From NCBI GenBank assembly GCA_015501075.1, contig JADNYJ010000085.1, forward strand, positions 98,667 to 162,666: 64,000 nucleotides of DNA, in the 5' to 3' direction. The notes beneath the pieces were generated by a model. That model was not told the DNA's origin. It made no database searches and worked only from the letters and a program-made list of their open reading frames with translations. Every line of letters starts with the position of its first letter. The first letter of the stretch is position 1. Source of the DNA: Gymnopilus junonius. Lineage: Eukaryota; Basidiomycota; Agaricomycetes; Agaricales; Galerinaceae. A program made the translations under genes and the position numbers. This document shows positions 1 to 11,100 of the stretch, in pieces.

Positions 1-619
1 ACAAGAGACTTCCGACTACGCTCAGAAGGCCATCATAATCTGTTCGATCCGCAGCCCATCAACCGATAAATAAATGCGCAGCTTTTTTTGTCCTGCCATT
101 CCAATATGACCAGTGCTGCGCCTATCCCTTTGATCGGGCAGTACAGCCGATCTTCGCGCTGTCTCAACTGCGCATGAAGTAGACGCCCTTAATTGACGGT
201 GGCTTGTTAGCGACAAGACAAGGCAAGACTCCATTATATAGTTCCATTCGCATTTCTCTACTCCCACTTTTGATATGTGCATATCGAAAGAAGGCGTCCG
301 TGAAGTAGGACGATTAGCAGACCACATTTGAAAACGGTCAGGTGTCGATGTAGTGCCAAACTAATCTCTAGGAAGACACCAGCCGCAGCATGTAATATAC
401 GGCCTTGAAACACCGCTGCCGTAAACGAACAGACAGAAATGGCTATGGACGGAAAATAAACCGCTTAGATCAGATATTTTATATAGCGGATGAAGAACAG
501 ATAGAGGCTAAACACCACTCACCGTCTCTCACCATCCTTGAGGTATGCATATTCGCTTTATTCCTTTATTCATGTCAATCGACTTAACCACAGCTTGACA
601 GAGTACGCCTCTTCTTAAG
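1..619. other. intergenic sequence, nothing recognised
   Basis: I see no coding similarity, tRNA or repeat here. The last part must hold the promoter of the gene that starts at 620, but no clear TATA box could be assigned. Confidence 0.4.
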
Positions 620-1117
620 ATGTCTTTCGAAGCGGAACGCAATGCTGAGGAGCAACAACCACTGATCGACCACGGCGCCAACGCCTTCGAACCGGAAGAG
701 AAGCAAGAGCCCGACACTCAGCCCAACATCCCCATCAGCCCCAACCCGACGGCTCTCAGAGTGGCGCCTGTACCCATTGAGGATTACACCCTTGTCGAGG
801 AAGGCAACATCCGCCTTGGTTCCCCGGAGCCCCAGCCACGGGCCAATCGCTGGTGGGCCTTCGAGAACGTCCGTCCGAGAACCGCGACATCCTCGACGAC
901 TGCACTCGCGGCTTCTCATCCTTATCACCACGCCCATCGCCTTCGCTGGAATGGGAATTTATGCCTGTGGTTTGATCATTGAAGGGGTGGCGTTATGATG
1001 AAGGGGGTTGGCTCGCTGGGAGGAAGGGCTTTCGTTGGGCGCAGGCGTACATCCCACAGGGTGCCGATCCCCAGTGGGTTTGAGATGTTAGCGCAGGCGC
1101 TTTTGGAGTCGGCTTGA
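620..1117 (+). pseudogene. small membrane-protein gene broken by three frameshifts
   Basis: The reading frame starts MSFEAERNAEEQQPLIDHG and runs open for about 84 codons of acidic, Pro-rich sequence up to WWAFENVR. The coding signal then jumps frame three times, each time consistent with loss of one base: near 872-877 (to ENRDILDDCTRGF), near 915-930 (to a hydrophobic helix LILITTPIAFAGMGIYACG) and near 985-990 (to MMKGVGSLGGRAFVGRRR), ending at TGA 1115-1117. Read across the shifts it would be a protein of about 165 residues with a soluble N-terminus and one membrane helix, a shape I associate with conserved uncharacterised fungal proteins. I do not recognise a function. It could be a true pseudogene or an intact gene with assembly errors. 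Confidence 0.55.
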
Positions 1118-1332
1118 CGAGCTTTACTATCTTCCATGGCGCTGACTTTGACACCCAGATCGCACGCTCCTTGTTCAGAGGATTGATATCTGGATACTCT
1201 TCAATCAATATGCATAGCCAGGTTGCTACTCATATGGACGGCTTTGGTGATTCATGGTCTTCCGCCTGTATGTTGTATAAATAAATGCATACTTGTGATA
1301 CGACCAACATGACGGTGTTCACATCTGGAACA

Positions 1333-3114
1333 TCATAAACTTGATTTCTCGGCGAACAAGCCAACATGGTAGTGCACATTCCAGTCTGACCTGGGAACCG
1401 GGTAAGGTCGAGGCTTAAAGCATCGCCAGTGCCTTCCTAGTTCCTCCTCCGCAGTTGTCATCCATGCATACTCCCAATCCCCGATGATGAGTCTAGCAAG
1501 CCTATCCAGCTTGTCCTTGTTTACGTTCTCATCAAATTCTTGAATGTCTTCGAAGCCAGGAGCATTGAACTGATACAACAGTCCATGGGCCTTGAAGCCT
1601 TATGTACAAAGTTCACAAAAGGCCGGCGCACAGCGTCGTAAATTTGCGTTAGATGTGAAATCGCCTTTTGATTGCGAACAGTTTTGGAGATCAGATGGGC
1701 GAGGATATAGGCGTCCTGTATGCAAGAAATGAAAATCTGACAAAGGCAAAGAAAATGACGTACTTCGATAGCTTGTCCCGCTCCGTTTCCTTGGTGAGGT
1801 GCCATTGCGTGCGCCTGGAGGATCGGAGGGTAAATGTAGGCTCGAAAATGAATTAAAAACTTGGACGTACTGCATCACCTAAAAGAAGAACAGGACCTGA
1901 GGCATAGCTTTCTAAAGGATCAATAGTATGGATTGCCCATCGAGAAGGCTTTTCCATTGCTGCAACACATTAGTGAGAAAGTCAAGGATATCATAGACAT
2001 AAGACATACTTCGACAAGAACACGGACTTCTTCATCCCATTCACCGAAAAGAGGTAAGACATCGTCTTTTGTCACATCTTGGAAAGAAGGTCCATCGTAA
2101 ATAGAACCTTCCTTCGACAAGTCGGACTCATAAGCCACGACATTTATGACGCGACCTTGCAGAATAGGGTATACGACCAGATGCTGGTAAGCGGATGAGA
2201 GGTGTCAGGCATTGTAACCGGAAATTTGAAGCTCACCTTATTCTTTCCGCAATACTATGGTTCAAACAAAAAACAGATTAGCCCCTTAGTGAAGGGAATA
2301 TTGAAGCTCACTATAACCGGCGTCTTCAAAGCATGATGCCCAGGTACTTTCTGTGAAACTATATTACTCTCAATCATACAACGGTAGGCAAAGGTTCCAG
2401 TCCACACTGGGTCGCCGGATGTGACGTGGCCAGGTTGAACATTGTCTGCGACGAATTGCTTGCGAACTACGGATTTGAGACCGTCAGCGCCAACCAGAAG
2501 ATCGCAGTTCACCGTTTTCCCGTCCTCGAAGAAAAGTTTCACTTCCCCAGATTCGTCTGCTGGACTGTAGGAGACAAGGCGATTTGACAGATGGCACCGG
2601 ATAGAAGGCGATATGTTTTCCAACAAAATTTCTTGCACACTAGCTCGATGAAAGGAAAGAGCAGCCCCTGCAGATACAGTGTCAGATTAAGTACCTAATT
2701 TAATGGAATATTCGACAAAGCGACATACCAGCAAAGACAAGGTCGTGAATAGGAACGCCTACTGATTGGTCGGCTTTTCTGAACTGGAAGCCCAATCCTG
2801 AGAATTCATCACTCAGTATCATAGACCAGCCTTCAGGGACATGTCCAACACTCACGAGATTTCCCATCGGGCACATGCTGTCCAGGAGAAAGGTGTCGTA
2901 CTAGGGCTTCTTCCAACCCAAGCTTCTGCAAAATCTTCCATGCGCGTGGCCAAAAGGTGATACCCGCCCCGACCTGTGTCAGTTCGGGTGCTGACTCGTA
3001 TATGTCAACCTCGATGAAATTTTCAAGGTCAAGGCGGCTGAGTGCCACAGCCAATGTCAGACCCCCAATGCCTCCGCCACTGTTTGGTTCCATAATCAGT
3101 AAACGAAAAACCAA
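1333..3114 (-). CDS. FAD-dependent monooxygenase, salicylate-hydroxylase-like
   Basis: This is a multi-exon minus-strand gene for a class A flavoprotein monooxygenase, which hydroxylates aromatic or related substrates with NAD(P)H and O2. Visible in order are the dinucleotide-binding motif GGGIGGLTLAVALSRL, an exon giving FRKADQSVGVPIHDLVFAG, the conserved CDLLVGADGLKSVVR, and MAPHQGNGAGQAIE plus DAYILAHLI of the second FAD-binding region. Introns with GT/AG ends separate these blocks (for example around 2800-2850 and 2640-2700). The true start is uncertain: the first beta strand before the glycine motif looks weak, so a short upstream exon may exist. Near 1575 the frame shifts by one base between the helix ending NFVHKASRP and LLYQFNAPGFEDI, which family members keep continuous. 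Substrate unknown. Confidence 0.8.
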
Positions 3115-4068
3115 AACTATAAGATGGCGTACACTATCCCATACGAAGAGGCATCTTGAAGTGTGAAGCAGAGACGAATTTTCTCATGCAATTGCTGGGT
3201 ATCATCAGGTTCATCATGACCAGAATATCGCTGCTGTCCGTGTCGTGGTGGATCAAAGACGAAACCCACGAGAAAGGTCAAAATGTGACTCGGACCGGCT
3301 TAGTCCGACGTCGTTTGACAGTCCAACCACCTTGGCTCTTGACTCTGCTCTTCATCAAGTTCGAACGCGCTCAAACCTGAAGTATATTCGAGCTCCATTA
3401 TCTCACGTGACTTGGTCTTTCTCTACCGAATGGTGTGACAATTCTTTCGCTGGAATCTTTCTCGATATCAAAGGCACAATCTTGCAACAGCGATACCATT
3501 ACTCATCTTGGAACACTTCAATATCTGGGAGTCTGGTGCCAATATATATATCTACCTCTTTATTCTGGAAATACCCATCGATCTTCATTCTAAGCTCTCC
3601 GTTCAAAGTAAAAGCGACTCGAACCTAGGAAGAACAAGTCTTTGGAGTCCCTGTCTCTCTGATTTAATGACGCTTCTTCTGCTTGAACGAACGTGCTTTT
3701 CTCCCTCATTCAAGGTCGTTAAAGGTCAGGAGTTATCAGCATGGTAAGCTTTCTTCCGACGCTCGTGTACCGACTTATCTTTAAAAATAGTTTGCTGATC
3801 TTCGACTAAGTATCTCTTGGCGCGGTCAGCAGTCGTTAAAGACCGAGAGGGCAACATACGGGCCCACAGCTTTAATTATCGATAAGTATACAGATCTCAT
3901 GGCAATTCTCAGATAACGTTGATGTCCACGCGCTTCATTTAGAAGGAAGCAACCGCCGATGCCATGGCTCTCACTGGACAGAAATCAGCCTGGAGCAGCC
4001 TTGAACATCTAAGAACGTGTCCTCTCCCAAGGCCCACTGAATTTGATGGTCGATCTCTAGTAAAAGAA
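3115..4068. other. intergenic, divergent promoter region
   Basis: About 950 bp lie between the monooxygenase (minus) and the secreted nuclease-like gene (plus). Short open frames exist but have no codon pattern or family resemblance I can support. Confidence 0.4.
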
Positions 4069-4076
4069 TATATAAG
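4069..4076 (+). promoter_or_regulatory. TATA box of the DUF1524 gene
   Basis: TATATAAG lies 39 bp before the ATG at 4115, a plausible core-promoter position. It is supported by motif and spacing only. Confidence 0.5.
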
Positions 4077-4114
4077 ACCCATGCTTCTTATCTACTGCTC
4101 ACACATTCCCAAAA

Positions 4115-5153
4115 ATGCGTCTCTTGGTTCTTGCTGTCGGCGCCGCCGTTCCTGCTGCACTGTCTGTGCCGTTGGTCGGCAGAGCACTTCCAACACCCGT
4201 CAGCGGTGCAACAGCCAGACAATATCTCTCGGAACGTGGGTATCCGACTTATTTATAATGTTTCCCTCCGACCTTTTATTCTTTAGTCGTTGTTGCTGTC
4301 GATTCCAACTCTCCTGCCTATAGTCGCGACCTGTTCAAGACCTGGGATATCAGTTAGTATTCGCCGTCTTTAGGGATTAAATCAACTGACTGTAAATTAT
4401 AACAGTCACCGGGAAATGCGACACTAGAGAAGGTTTGTCGTCCAGAATTTGGTTTCTATAAAGGTACCCATTCTGCCGGATAGTGGTCTTAATGCGAGAT
4501 GGCACGGACGTCGTTACCAATAGTGATTGTGCGGCCGTCTCAGGAAACTGGGTCTCTCCGTATGATGGAGTACCGACCACCCTTTCCAGTGATCTTGACA
4601 TTGTGTGTATATCTTTCGTTCAACTAAACATTTTCTAATTTCATTATACAGGACCATCTTGTTCCGTTGAAGGAGGTATGCACACCACCGAATCTTATAT
4701 ATGTTATCCTAAAATGGACTTCGATTCAGGCATGGCTCTCTGGTGCTCGGAATTGGACACCTGCTCAGCGGGAGGCGTACGCAAACGATCTCACCCGTCC
4801 TCAACTCGTAGCCGTCACTGACAAGTACGTGGTTATACTTATTGAGGTCACGAATACCACTAACTGTTCCTGCAGCCTTAATGAATCGAAAGGTTAGTTT
4901 CCTATTTCCACTATCTTAAAATATTCTCAATTGGAACTCAAACATATCTAGGGGACAAAGGTACCACATTCAATTAACTTTGCAAAATTTATACACTAAT
5001 CTTTGTCAATTAGATGTGGCTCACTGGCTTCCACCACTTAGCAGCTACGTTTGCACGTATGTTCGCGCATGGGTAACGGTCAAGCACTTCTATAACTTAA
5101 CAATCGACACCGCCGAGCAAGCTGCGCTTCAGACACAATTGGCTAGCTGTTAG
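4115..5153 (+). CDS. secreted HNH endonuclease-like protein (DUF1524/GmrSD C-terminal family)
   Basis: Nine exons, which I place at 4115-4235, 4287-4352, 4406-4432, 4484-4602, 4652-4675, 4730-4824, 4876-4892, 4952-4960 and 5014-5153, sum to 618 nt (205 aa) with consistent phases and GT/AG introns. The N-terminus MRLLVLAVGAAVPAALSVP is a signal peptide. The body shows the family marks GKCDTREVVLMRDG, NWVSPYDG, the catalytic-type DHLVPLKE, SGARNWT, ANDLTRPQLVAVTDN, SKGDKD and WLPP, with paired cysteines near the end. Members of this family are predicted extracellular nucleases in fungi and bacteria. The usual NRSKGD core reads NESKGD here. Several exons are tiny (27, 24, 17 and 9 nt), and the metal-binding His sits in the 24-nt exon. 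No function beyond putative nuclease is claimed. Confidence 0.87.
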
Positions 5154-5364
5154 GAAACTTTAGTTAAATTATAAATGGAGATTCATCTTACATGAAGACG
5201 AATGAGATGAATGTGCTGGATGGTCTTAAATTAGAGTTAACAAGTCAGAGAATAGTGACGATTAATTGCGGGCATATTTGAATTACAGAAAAGCAGTGGG
5301 TATTGTAAGTAATGCGTGCAGTAATCCCGCAATCTAGCAACCATCCATTGTAGAACCAATCCAC

Positions 5365-5817
5365 CTAAGCACCAATGTTGACAGGGCTGCAGTCGACACC
5401 AATCAACTGGTCTAGTAAAAATAAGTTTAGTATCAGCATACGCAAATCTAAACGAAAATAGCGAAGCATACTGAAGAAGTTCTGCTGGCAGCAGACAGGG
5501 GAGGTAGCGCTAACAAGGTCCAGTCAATACAAGTTTCCAGTCGCATAAAGAAATCGGGCGACATACCAGTTAGCACCAGTACCAGCACCAACGCCAGTAA
5601 CAGCAGTGCACCCAGCACCGACTTGGGCAACAACGTCCTCGACAGCAACACCAACGAGGGAGAGGAGCTGAGTGGCAGCGGCCGTCTCAGGGGCCTGGAG
5701 AGAATTGCAGCATAGGACGGGGCCGCTGTTGCAAGAGTCGAAGACGGGAGGGGTGAGAGGGGAGGCCATGACGGTAGCGACGAAGGCGGCAACAAAAAGA
5801 GTGACTTTGGAGAACAT
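5365..5817 (-). CDS. class I hydrophobin (copy 1)
   Basis: Small secreted amphipathic coat protein that self-assembles at hyphal and fruit-body surfaces. Three exons (5817-5567, 5509-5472, 5411-5365) give 111 aa. The signal peptide is MFSKVTLFVAAFVATVMA. All eight cysteines are present in the class I order: C in DSCNSG, CC in VLCCN, C in GAGCTAV, C formed across intron 1 (TG|C), CC in SPVCCQQN and C in GVDCSPVNIGA. Both introns sit at the same codon positions as in the hydrophobin at 7221. The two are transcribed away from each other across a 1.4-kb spacer, so shared control is possible. The reading frame is intact. Confidence 0.95.
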
Positions 5818-5918
5818 TCTGAAGCTGAATGAGTGCGTGTACGTAGTTTAACTTGTTGGTTGGTGTGTTGAACGACGAGGGATGTGTTCGACTGAGGGTG
5901 AATGCGCATAGGACTACC

Positions 5919-5926
5919 TTTATATA
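5919..5926 (-). promoter_or_regulatory. TATA box of hydrophobin copy 1
   Basis: On the minus strand TATATAAA lies about 100 bp before the ATG at 5817. The hydrophobin at 7221 has a TATA box at the same distance, which supports both. Confidence 0.55.
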
Positions 5927-5929
5927 TCT

Positions 5930-7115
5930 AATGATATCCAGGGTCGTCGATGTTGGAGCTGACCGCTCGACAGGGTTGTCAGATTCATCCCGGACATGAA
6001 ATCAGACGACTCAAGGAAGAGCCCCAACCGAAGTCCCCACAACATAAAACGAGAATCAATGTTACTTATTTGAGATATGTTTGTTTACCGAGTTGCTTCT
6101 AGCTCCCCGAAGCGAATGATGAATGATGCCAAGCGCGCCCCACTATGGTGGTCCTCGCTTCTTTCGGCTTCAGACATAAGCCAGAGATTTTAAAAATGCA
6201 TCCGTGGACCAAGCGTAGTATTGTTCAAAGCCGTTGCAGAGTCTTCGAACTTCTTCCTCCAAGTGGCGTGTACTTCTCAGCCCATTGAACCGTTGAACCG
6301 AAAAGTTGAACTGAGAACCAAAGAGAGCTTTGCCTGATTGGGATAAAGTGTTACCAAATCGTCCCGAAACTGGGGCGGTCCTCACTCATCTTGAACTTGG
6401 TCACTCGCTGTTTGCAGAAACGAAAAGAGGCGGTATGCACAGGTCGTGTCCTGTAGCACACTATCCACCAGCATAACTGAATATAGCTTCCCGAAGTACT
6501 GTAGCTTGGTACATTCAAAGCATTGAAAGGCTGATAAACATCAGGACATGCAGGGTCTCGAGAAGCGTGGGTTCAATTTGATGTTCATTTTGAATTTTAG
6601 AAGCCTCGAGATGGGACAACAAGCGACAAGCCTGTCATGCACTTTTTTTGAATGTCGGTATTGGGTGACATAATAGGTTTGATATTGACATCGACAGTTT
6701 TTCTTCATGGTGCCACATCGACTAGAATTTGTTCAAAATTTGACGCGTTCCTGAAATACAGTTGTACATGGGCGGCTTCAAATTGTGTACGGATGAATTG
6801 AGCGACCCAATGAATATTATCTGAACCTGGTTTTGGGGTTTGGGCCCTCCAGATTCATAGCTAACGTCAAGAAGCGAAAAGCGCCCTCACGGACATGCAT
6901 GTTTCGATGAGCGGCGATGAAACTTCATAACAGAGAGCCGGTAGCAACCCATTTTCAAAGGCACTTACGTTTACAAAGAGGCTTTTTCGAAGTCCCTTCC
7001 TTCCGAATAACATGCATAACCTCCTTATTCGGCAAAGAACCACCAAATCGTGAATGCATACATACGCCTCTATGCTGGATCTCTATTCGCATCCCCTGTG
7101 CATACAGCCCACGGA
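5930..7115. other. shared upstream region of the two hydrophobins
   Basis: This is the spacer between two divergently transcribed hydrophobin genes. I found no supportable gene in it. It is the obvious place for shared regulatory sites, but I could not assign specific factors by eye. Confidence 0.5.
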
Positions 7116-7121
7116 AAAAGG

Positions 7122-7129
7122 TATAAATA
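7122..7129 (+). promoter_or_regulatory. TATA box of hydrophobin copy 2
   Basis: TATAAATA lies 91 bp before the ATG at 7221. The spacing matches that of the sister gene on the other strand. Confidence 0.6.
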
Positions 7130-7220
7130 CCGTCCCAAAGCTTTTCATCTCCCCAGTCAAGTCGCACTTTCAAAAGCCTTCGCCTTCAGCACCGCTACCA
7201 AAGCCAACCAAAAGCCAAAG

Positions 7221-7666
7221 ATGTTCTCCAAGCTCGCTCTCTTCATTGCTGCTGCCTTTGCCGCCTCCGCTGTTGCTGGTCCCATCACCGACTCCTGCAA
7301 CACCGGCCCCGTCCAATGCTGCGACTCGCTCAACGCTCCAAACTCTTCTTCCGTCGCGGATGTGCTTGGCCTCCTCGGCGTCGTTGTTGGTAGCCTTACC
7401 GGTCAAGTTGGCCTCCAGTGCACCCCCATCACTGGTATTGGTGCTGGTGTTGGCGCTAACTGGTGTGTTTGTTTCATTTACAACCTTTATTCCGAAGTTT
7501 TTGCTGATAAATTTTGACAGCGCTTCTACCCCTGTCTGCTGCGACAAGACCTTCGACAGTACGCTTAGCCTTTGTACTTTATTTTCATTCTTAGCAACGG
7601 ATGCTGACTTTTTATTTAGACCAGCTCGTTGGCATCAACTGCACCCCCATCACCATCAACGCTTAA
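7221..7666 (+). CDS. class I hydrophobin (copy 2)
   Basis: Three exons (7221-7462, 7521-7558, 7620-7666) encode 108 aa. The signal peptide is MFSKLALFIAAAFAASAVA. The eight-cysteine pattern is complete: SCNTG, VQCCDS, LQCTPIT, the Cys made across intron 1, TPVCCDK and INCTPITINA. It is a paralogue of the minus-strand copy at 5365: same exon phases, same intron sites, 38-nt second exon and 47-nt third exon in both. Frame and splice sites are clean. Role by family: a secreted surface-active protein that forms rodlet layers on aerial structures. Expression stage cannot be read from the sequence. Confidence 0.95.
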
Positions 7667-7860
7667 TTATTTTTATCGCCGTTTTATTGCCCTTGTTAAT
7701 GCACTTGTACCTTTTTAATGAATACCTCGTGATTCGCCTTATTGTTGAACTATGAAGTGTTCAAACCGCCCTTCAGCCTTGTGCAATTATTTGTGGCCCG
7801 GCGAACAAGGTTCTACAGGCCTCTGTGATTGAGGTGGACAGGGAATTTTAAGAAGTAATC

Positions 7861-7962
7861 ACACCGGTGGTGAAGTGGTTATCATGCTTGCCTTCCATAG
7901 ACAATAATAGAGGTGGTTATTGATATAAGCAAGCGGCAGGGGTTCGATTCCCCTCCGGTGTA
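7861..7962 (+). tRNA. tRNA-Gly(TCC) with a 30-nt intron
   Basis: The acceptor stem ACACCGG pairs fully with CCGGTGT (7955-7961), with discriminator A. The D stem GTGA/TCAT, the anticodon stem CTTGC/GCAAG and the T arm AGGGG-TTCGATT-CCCCT all form. The anticodon loop reads CTTCCA then A, anticodon TCC at 7894-7896. A 30-nt intron (7898-7927) sits at the canonical place after loop position 37. The mature length is 72 nt before CCA addition. Confidence 0.93.
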
Positions 7963-8168
7963 TACGTCTTTGATAACGACGATATTTTGCCATTACGTTG
8001 TGAATTTGTCTTTTTTCCACCCATAAATGCCTCAATCAATAATGACGTGCGTACAGTTGCAACGGCCGTGGTTGGTGAGGCGATGCGTTGTGGGAGAGAT
8101 TTGTCATCCGAATATGGAGCGAGAGCTGGCCACGAGTGTTGCGGAAACTCTCTTTCTTTCCAACGTGA

Positions 8169-11100
8169 ATGGTTCCTGTTCCTATACCTGTCCGCAATTC
8201 TCATATCTCGCGTCTCCTTTATATCCTTTTCTCACTCGCTACAAACTATGCGCCACGCATTTTTCGCCGTTCAAATGACGGCCTCAATGCCACCGACAAC
8301 GCTCTGCACACCCTTGTGCGGCGAGAGAAGTTCGACCCCGATGACCCCAAGTCAATCGCCTTTGCAGTCCTTATACCCGTCCTTGTCCTCTTGTCGGGTC
8401 TGTTTGCCGGTCTGACATTGGGCTATATGTCTCTTGACGAGACCCAGTTGCATGTACTCAGTATCAGTGGCACTCCGTACGTGTTCTGCCATATCTCGGC
8501 CGTCTTGCCCTCTAGCTAACGTTATAACGTTCTCTGGCATCAGTAAACAGCGGGAATATGCAAACAAGATTATGCCAGTTCGCAAGAACGGCCACTTGCT
8601 ACTCGTCACGCTCCTCCTGGCAAATATGATTGTCAACGAAACTCTCCCTGTCATAGCAGATCCAGTTCTGGGAGGAGGCTTCCCCAGTGTAGTTGTATCT
8701 ACCGTCCTCATTGTTATGTGAGTAAGCCCTATCTGATAAGCACGGGCCACTCTATTTTCGCCCTCCTTTCCTTTCCGTGTCCTGGGAGATAAGATGACCG
8801 TGGTTAGGTCTATTCGCTACCGTTGCTTATAAGGAAATTTGGCCGTTCCTTTTTCTCTGTATAAAGCTCGACTCGCCACTCAACGCCTGCGGCTTGGAGC
8901 TATATGACGTCACGCGACATTGCCCCGACTTCTTTCGCCCACACGCTCGTGATACCCCATAACCACGTTGCTGCACGACTTTTTTACAGTTGACTTCGCC
9001 TATCATCCTTCTTTTGCCCGCTCACACATTTCTCTAGCTTTGCCGAAATTATCCCTCAATCGCTTTTCACCCGCCATGGAATGTACCTCGGTGCAAAGAT
9101 GGCTGGGTTCACGAGATTGTTGATATTATCCTTTGTAAGTTTGTCTTTCATTAATTTAGCGGACATAGGTTCTGATGCTATTCGAATTTGACTGTCGTCA
9201 TAGGGTATCCTTGCATGGCCTGTAGCTAAACTCTTGGAATTTGCGCTTGGACCCCATCATGGTATCATTTACCGTCGAGCAGGTCAGTGTTGGCATGGCT
9301 GTAAAGTTTTCAGCCCTCATCCCCTTAATAGAACTCAAAGAGCTCATCGCCATGCACTCCTCCCATGCCACACATGGTGGCGACCTTAAGAACGACACAG
9401 TCGCCATCATCGGCGCAACTCTCGACCTTCAAGAGAAGGTCGTCAAGCAGGTCAGCAACCATTCATCTCTCCATCTACCTAATTAACCCTATTTCAATAT
9501 TTCTAGGCTATGACGCCCATCGAACAAGTATTCATGCTGTCCATCGATTCCAAATTGGACTACGCTCTTTTGAAGAAGATATGTCAGACTGGACACAGTC
9601 GCGTGCCGGTGTATGAGGAAGTTGATGTGCCGGTCTCTGTAGTGGCGGCGGGCACAGATACCCCTAATGATGACAAGTCGAAGCAGAGGACTGTCAGGGT
9701 GAAGAAGATCATTGGCATCTTACTCGTGAAGCAGTGTGTTTTACTTGATCCAAAGGGTATGCCGTACTTTTTTGCTTTGATTTTTCAACGATGAGGTTGT
9801 CTCACTATCGGCTTCTAGATGCGACGCCGTTGCGCAAGATACCCCTCAACAAGGTTCCTTTTGTCCCAAACAACGAGCCTTTGCTCGGGATTTTGGACAA
9901 ATTCCAAGAAGGACGAAGTCATATGGCCATCGTAAGCCGATTCAGCGTTGAAAAAGTACGCTTTTCCAATGCCAGCTCATTTCACACGTAATATAGTCTC
10001 ATTTTATTTTAAAGGCGGCCTCTGTAAAGAAAGCTGTTAAGCTCGGGCTGACCCAACGTCTCCGCAAACGTGTTGGAATGGGTGACTCCTCAGACTCGGA
10101 TACAGACTCGAGCGACGATGAAAGCCATGGTCATAGTTCCGGGACCAACGAACGCGGTACTGCTAACCAAAGTCCTACGGACTCTTATCCCAAGAAACGC
10201 CGTCGTCGTCGGAGGTTGATGAACGGGCTCATACGAAAGAGTTCGCATGACTCTGACTCGGAGGCTGGGACTGTTAAGGGCGAAGCTGAGAACGAGAATC
10301 ACGTCACTCCGTCTGAATTAGAGAAAGGCAGTGGAGGCCATAATGCGAATGGAGACGATAGGGTGATTATCACTGCTGAACCTCCTTCTGCCACCGAGAA
10401 ACAAGGAGGCGGTGGAGGTATAACTGGAGCGGCCAGGAGGAAGAATGAAGAGGGGAGGAAGAGTTTGAGCAAGATTACGGCTACGGCTTTGCAGTTGCCC
10501 AAGTTGACGACGGGCTTGTTGGAACAACGCGAGCAGAGTATGCCTGCTGATGCCGTTTTGGCGAAGGAGGGTGCTGCCGAGGTAATTATTCTTCTCCTTT
10601 TCATTGGAAAAGAGAACAGGAGCTAATCATGTGTCTTTTTGTCTAGTTTTTGCAAGGCTTTGATCCGGCTGTTATGCCCCTCGGAATCATCACTCTCGAA
10701 GACGTTCTGGAAGAACTAATCGGAGAGGAGATATACGACGAATTCGATACGCAAGGTGCCCATGGCGATCCTTACGAGGTTCCTCCTCCCGTGACCATCA
10801 CCGACACGGACGCCAATACTACTATATCCCCGGTTTATTCGACGACGGATACCACCAGCAACGTCAACGCAAGTACCACAATGAGACTCTCTGCTCCTGT
10901 GCCCACCAAATCAGCTTCCGCGTTGGCTGGTCAGATTGGCATGCCAAACGCATTGAAGGGTTTGGGCTTTTTCAGGACAAGGAGTGCGCCGCCTGTTCCA
11001 AGGGAGATCGAAAGGCAAAGTGGGGTCGATACGCCTCATTCTGCTGTTCAGGCTCACCAAACTTCCAGTGGTTCGGCAAGTACTACTACCGTGAATACCA

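Noticed and set aside
3245..3747. Overlapping open frames between the monooxygenase and the nuclease-like gene
   Set aside because: No domain, no splice pattern and biased only by AT content.
7054..7755. 233-codon plus-strand frame across hydrophobin copy 2
   Set aside because: Wrong frame; the true gene has eight cysteines and matching introns.
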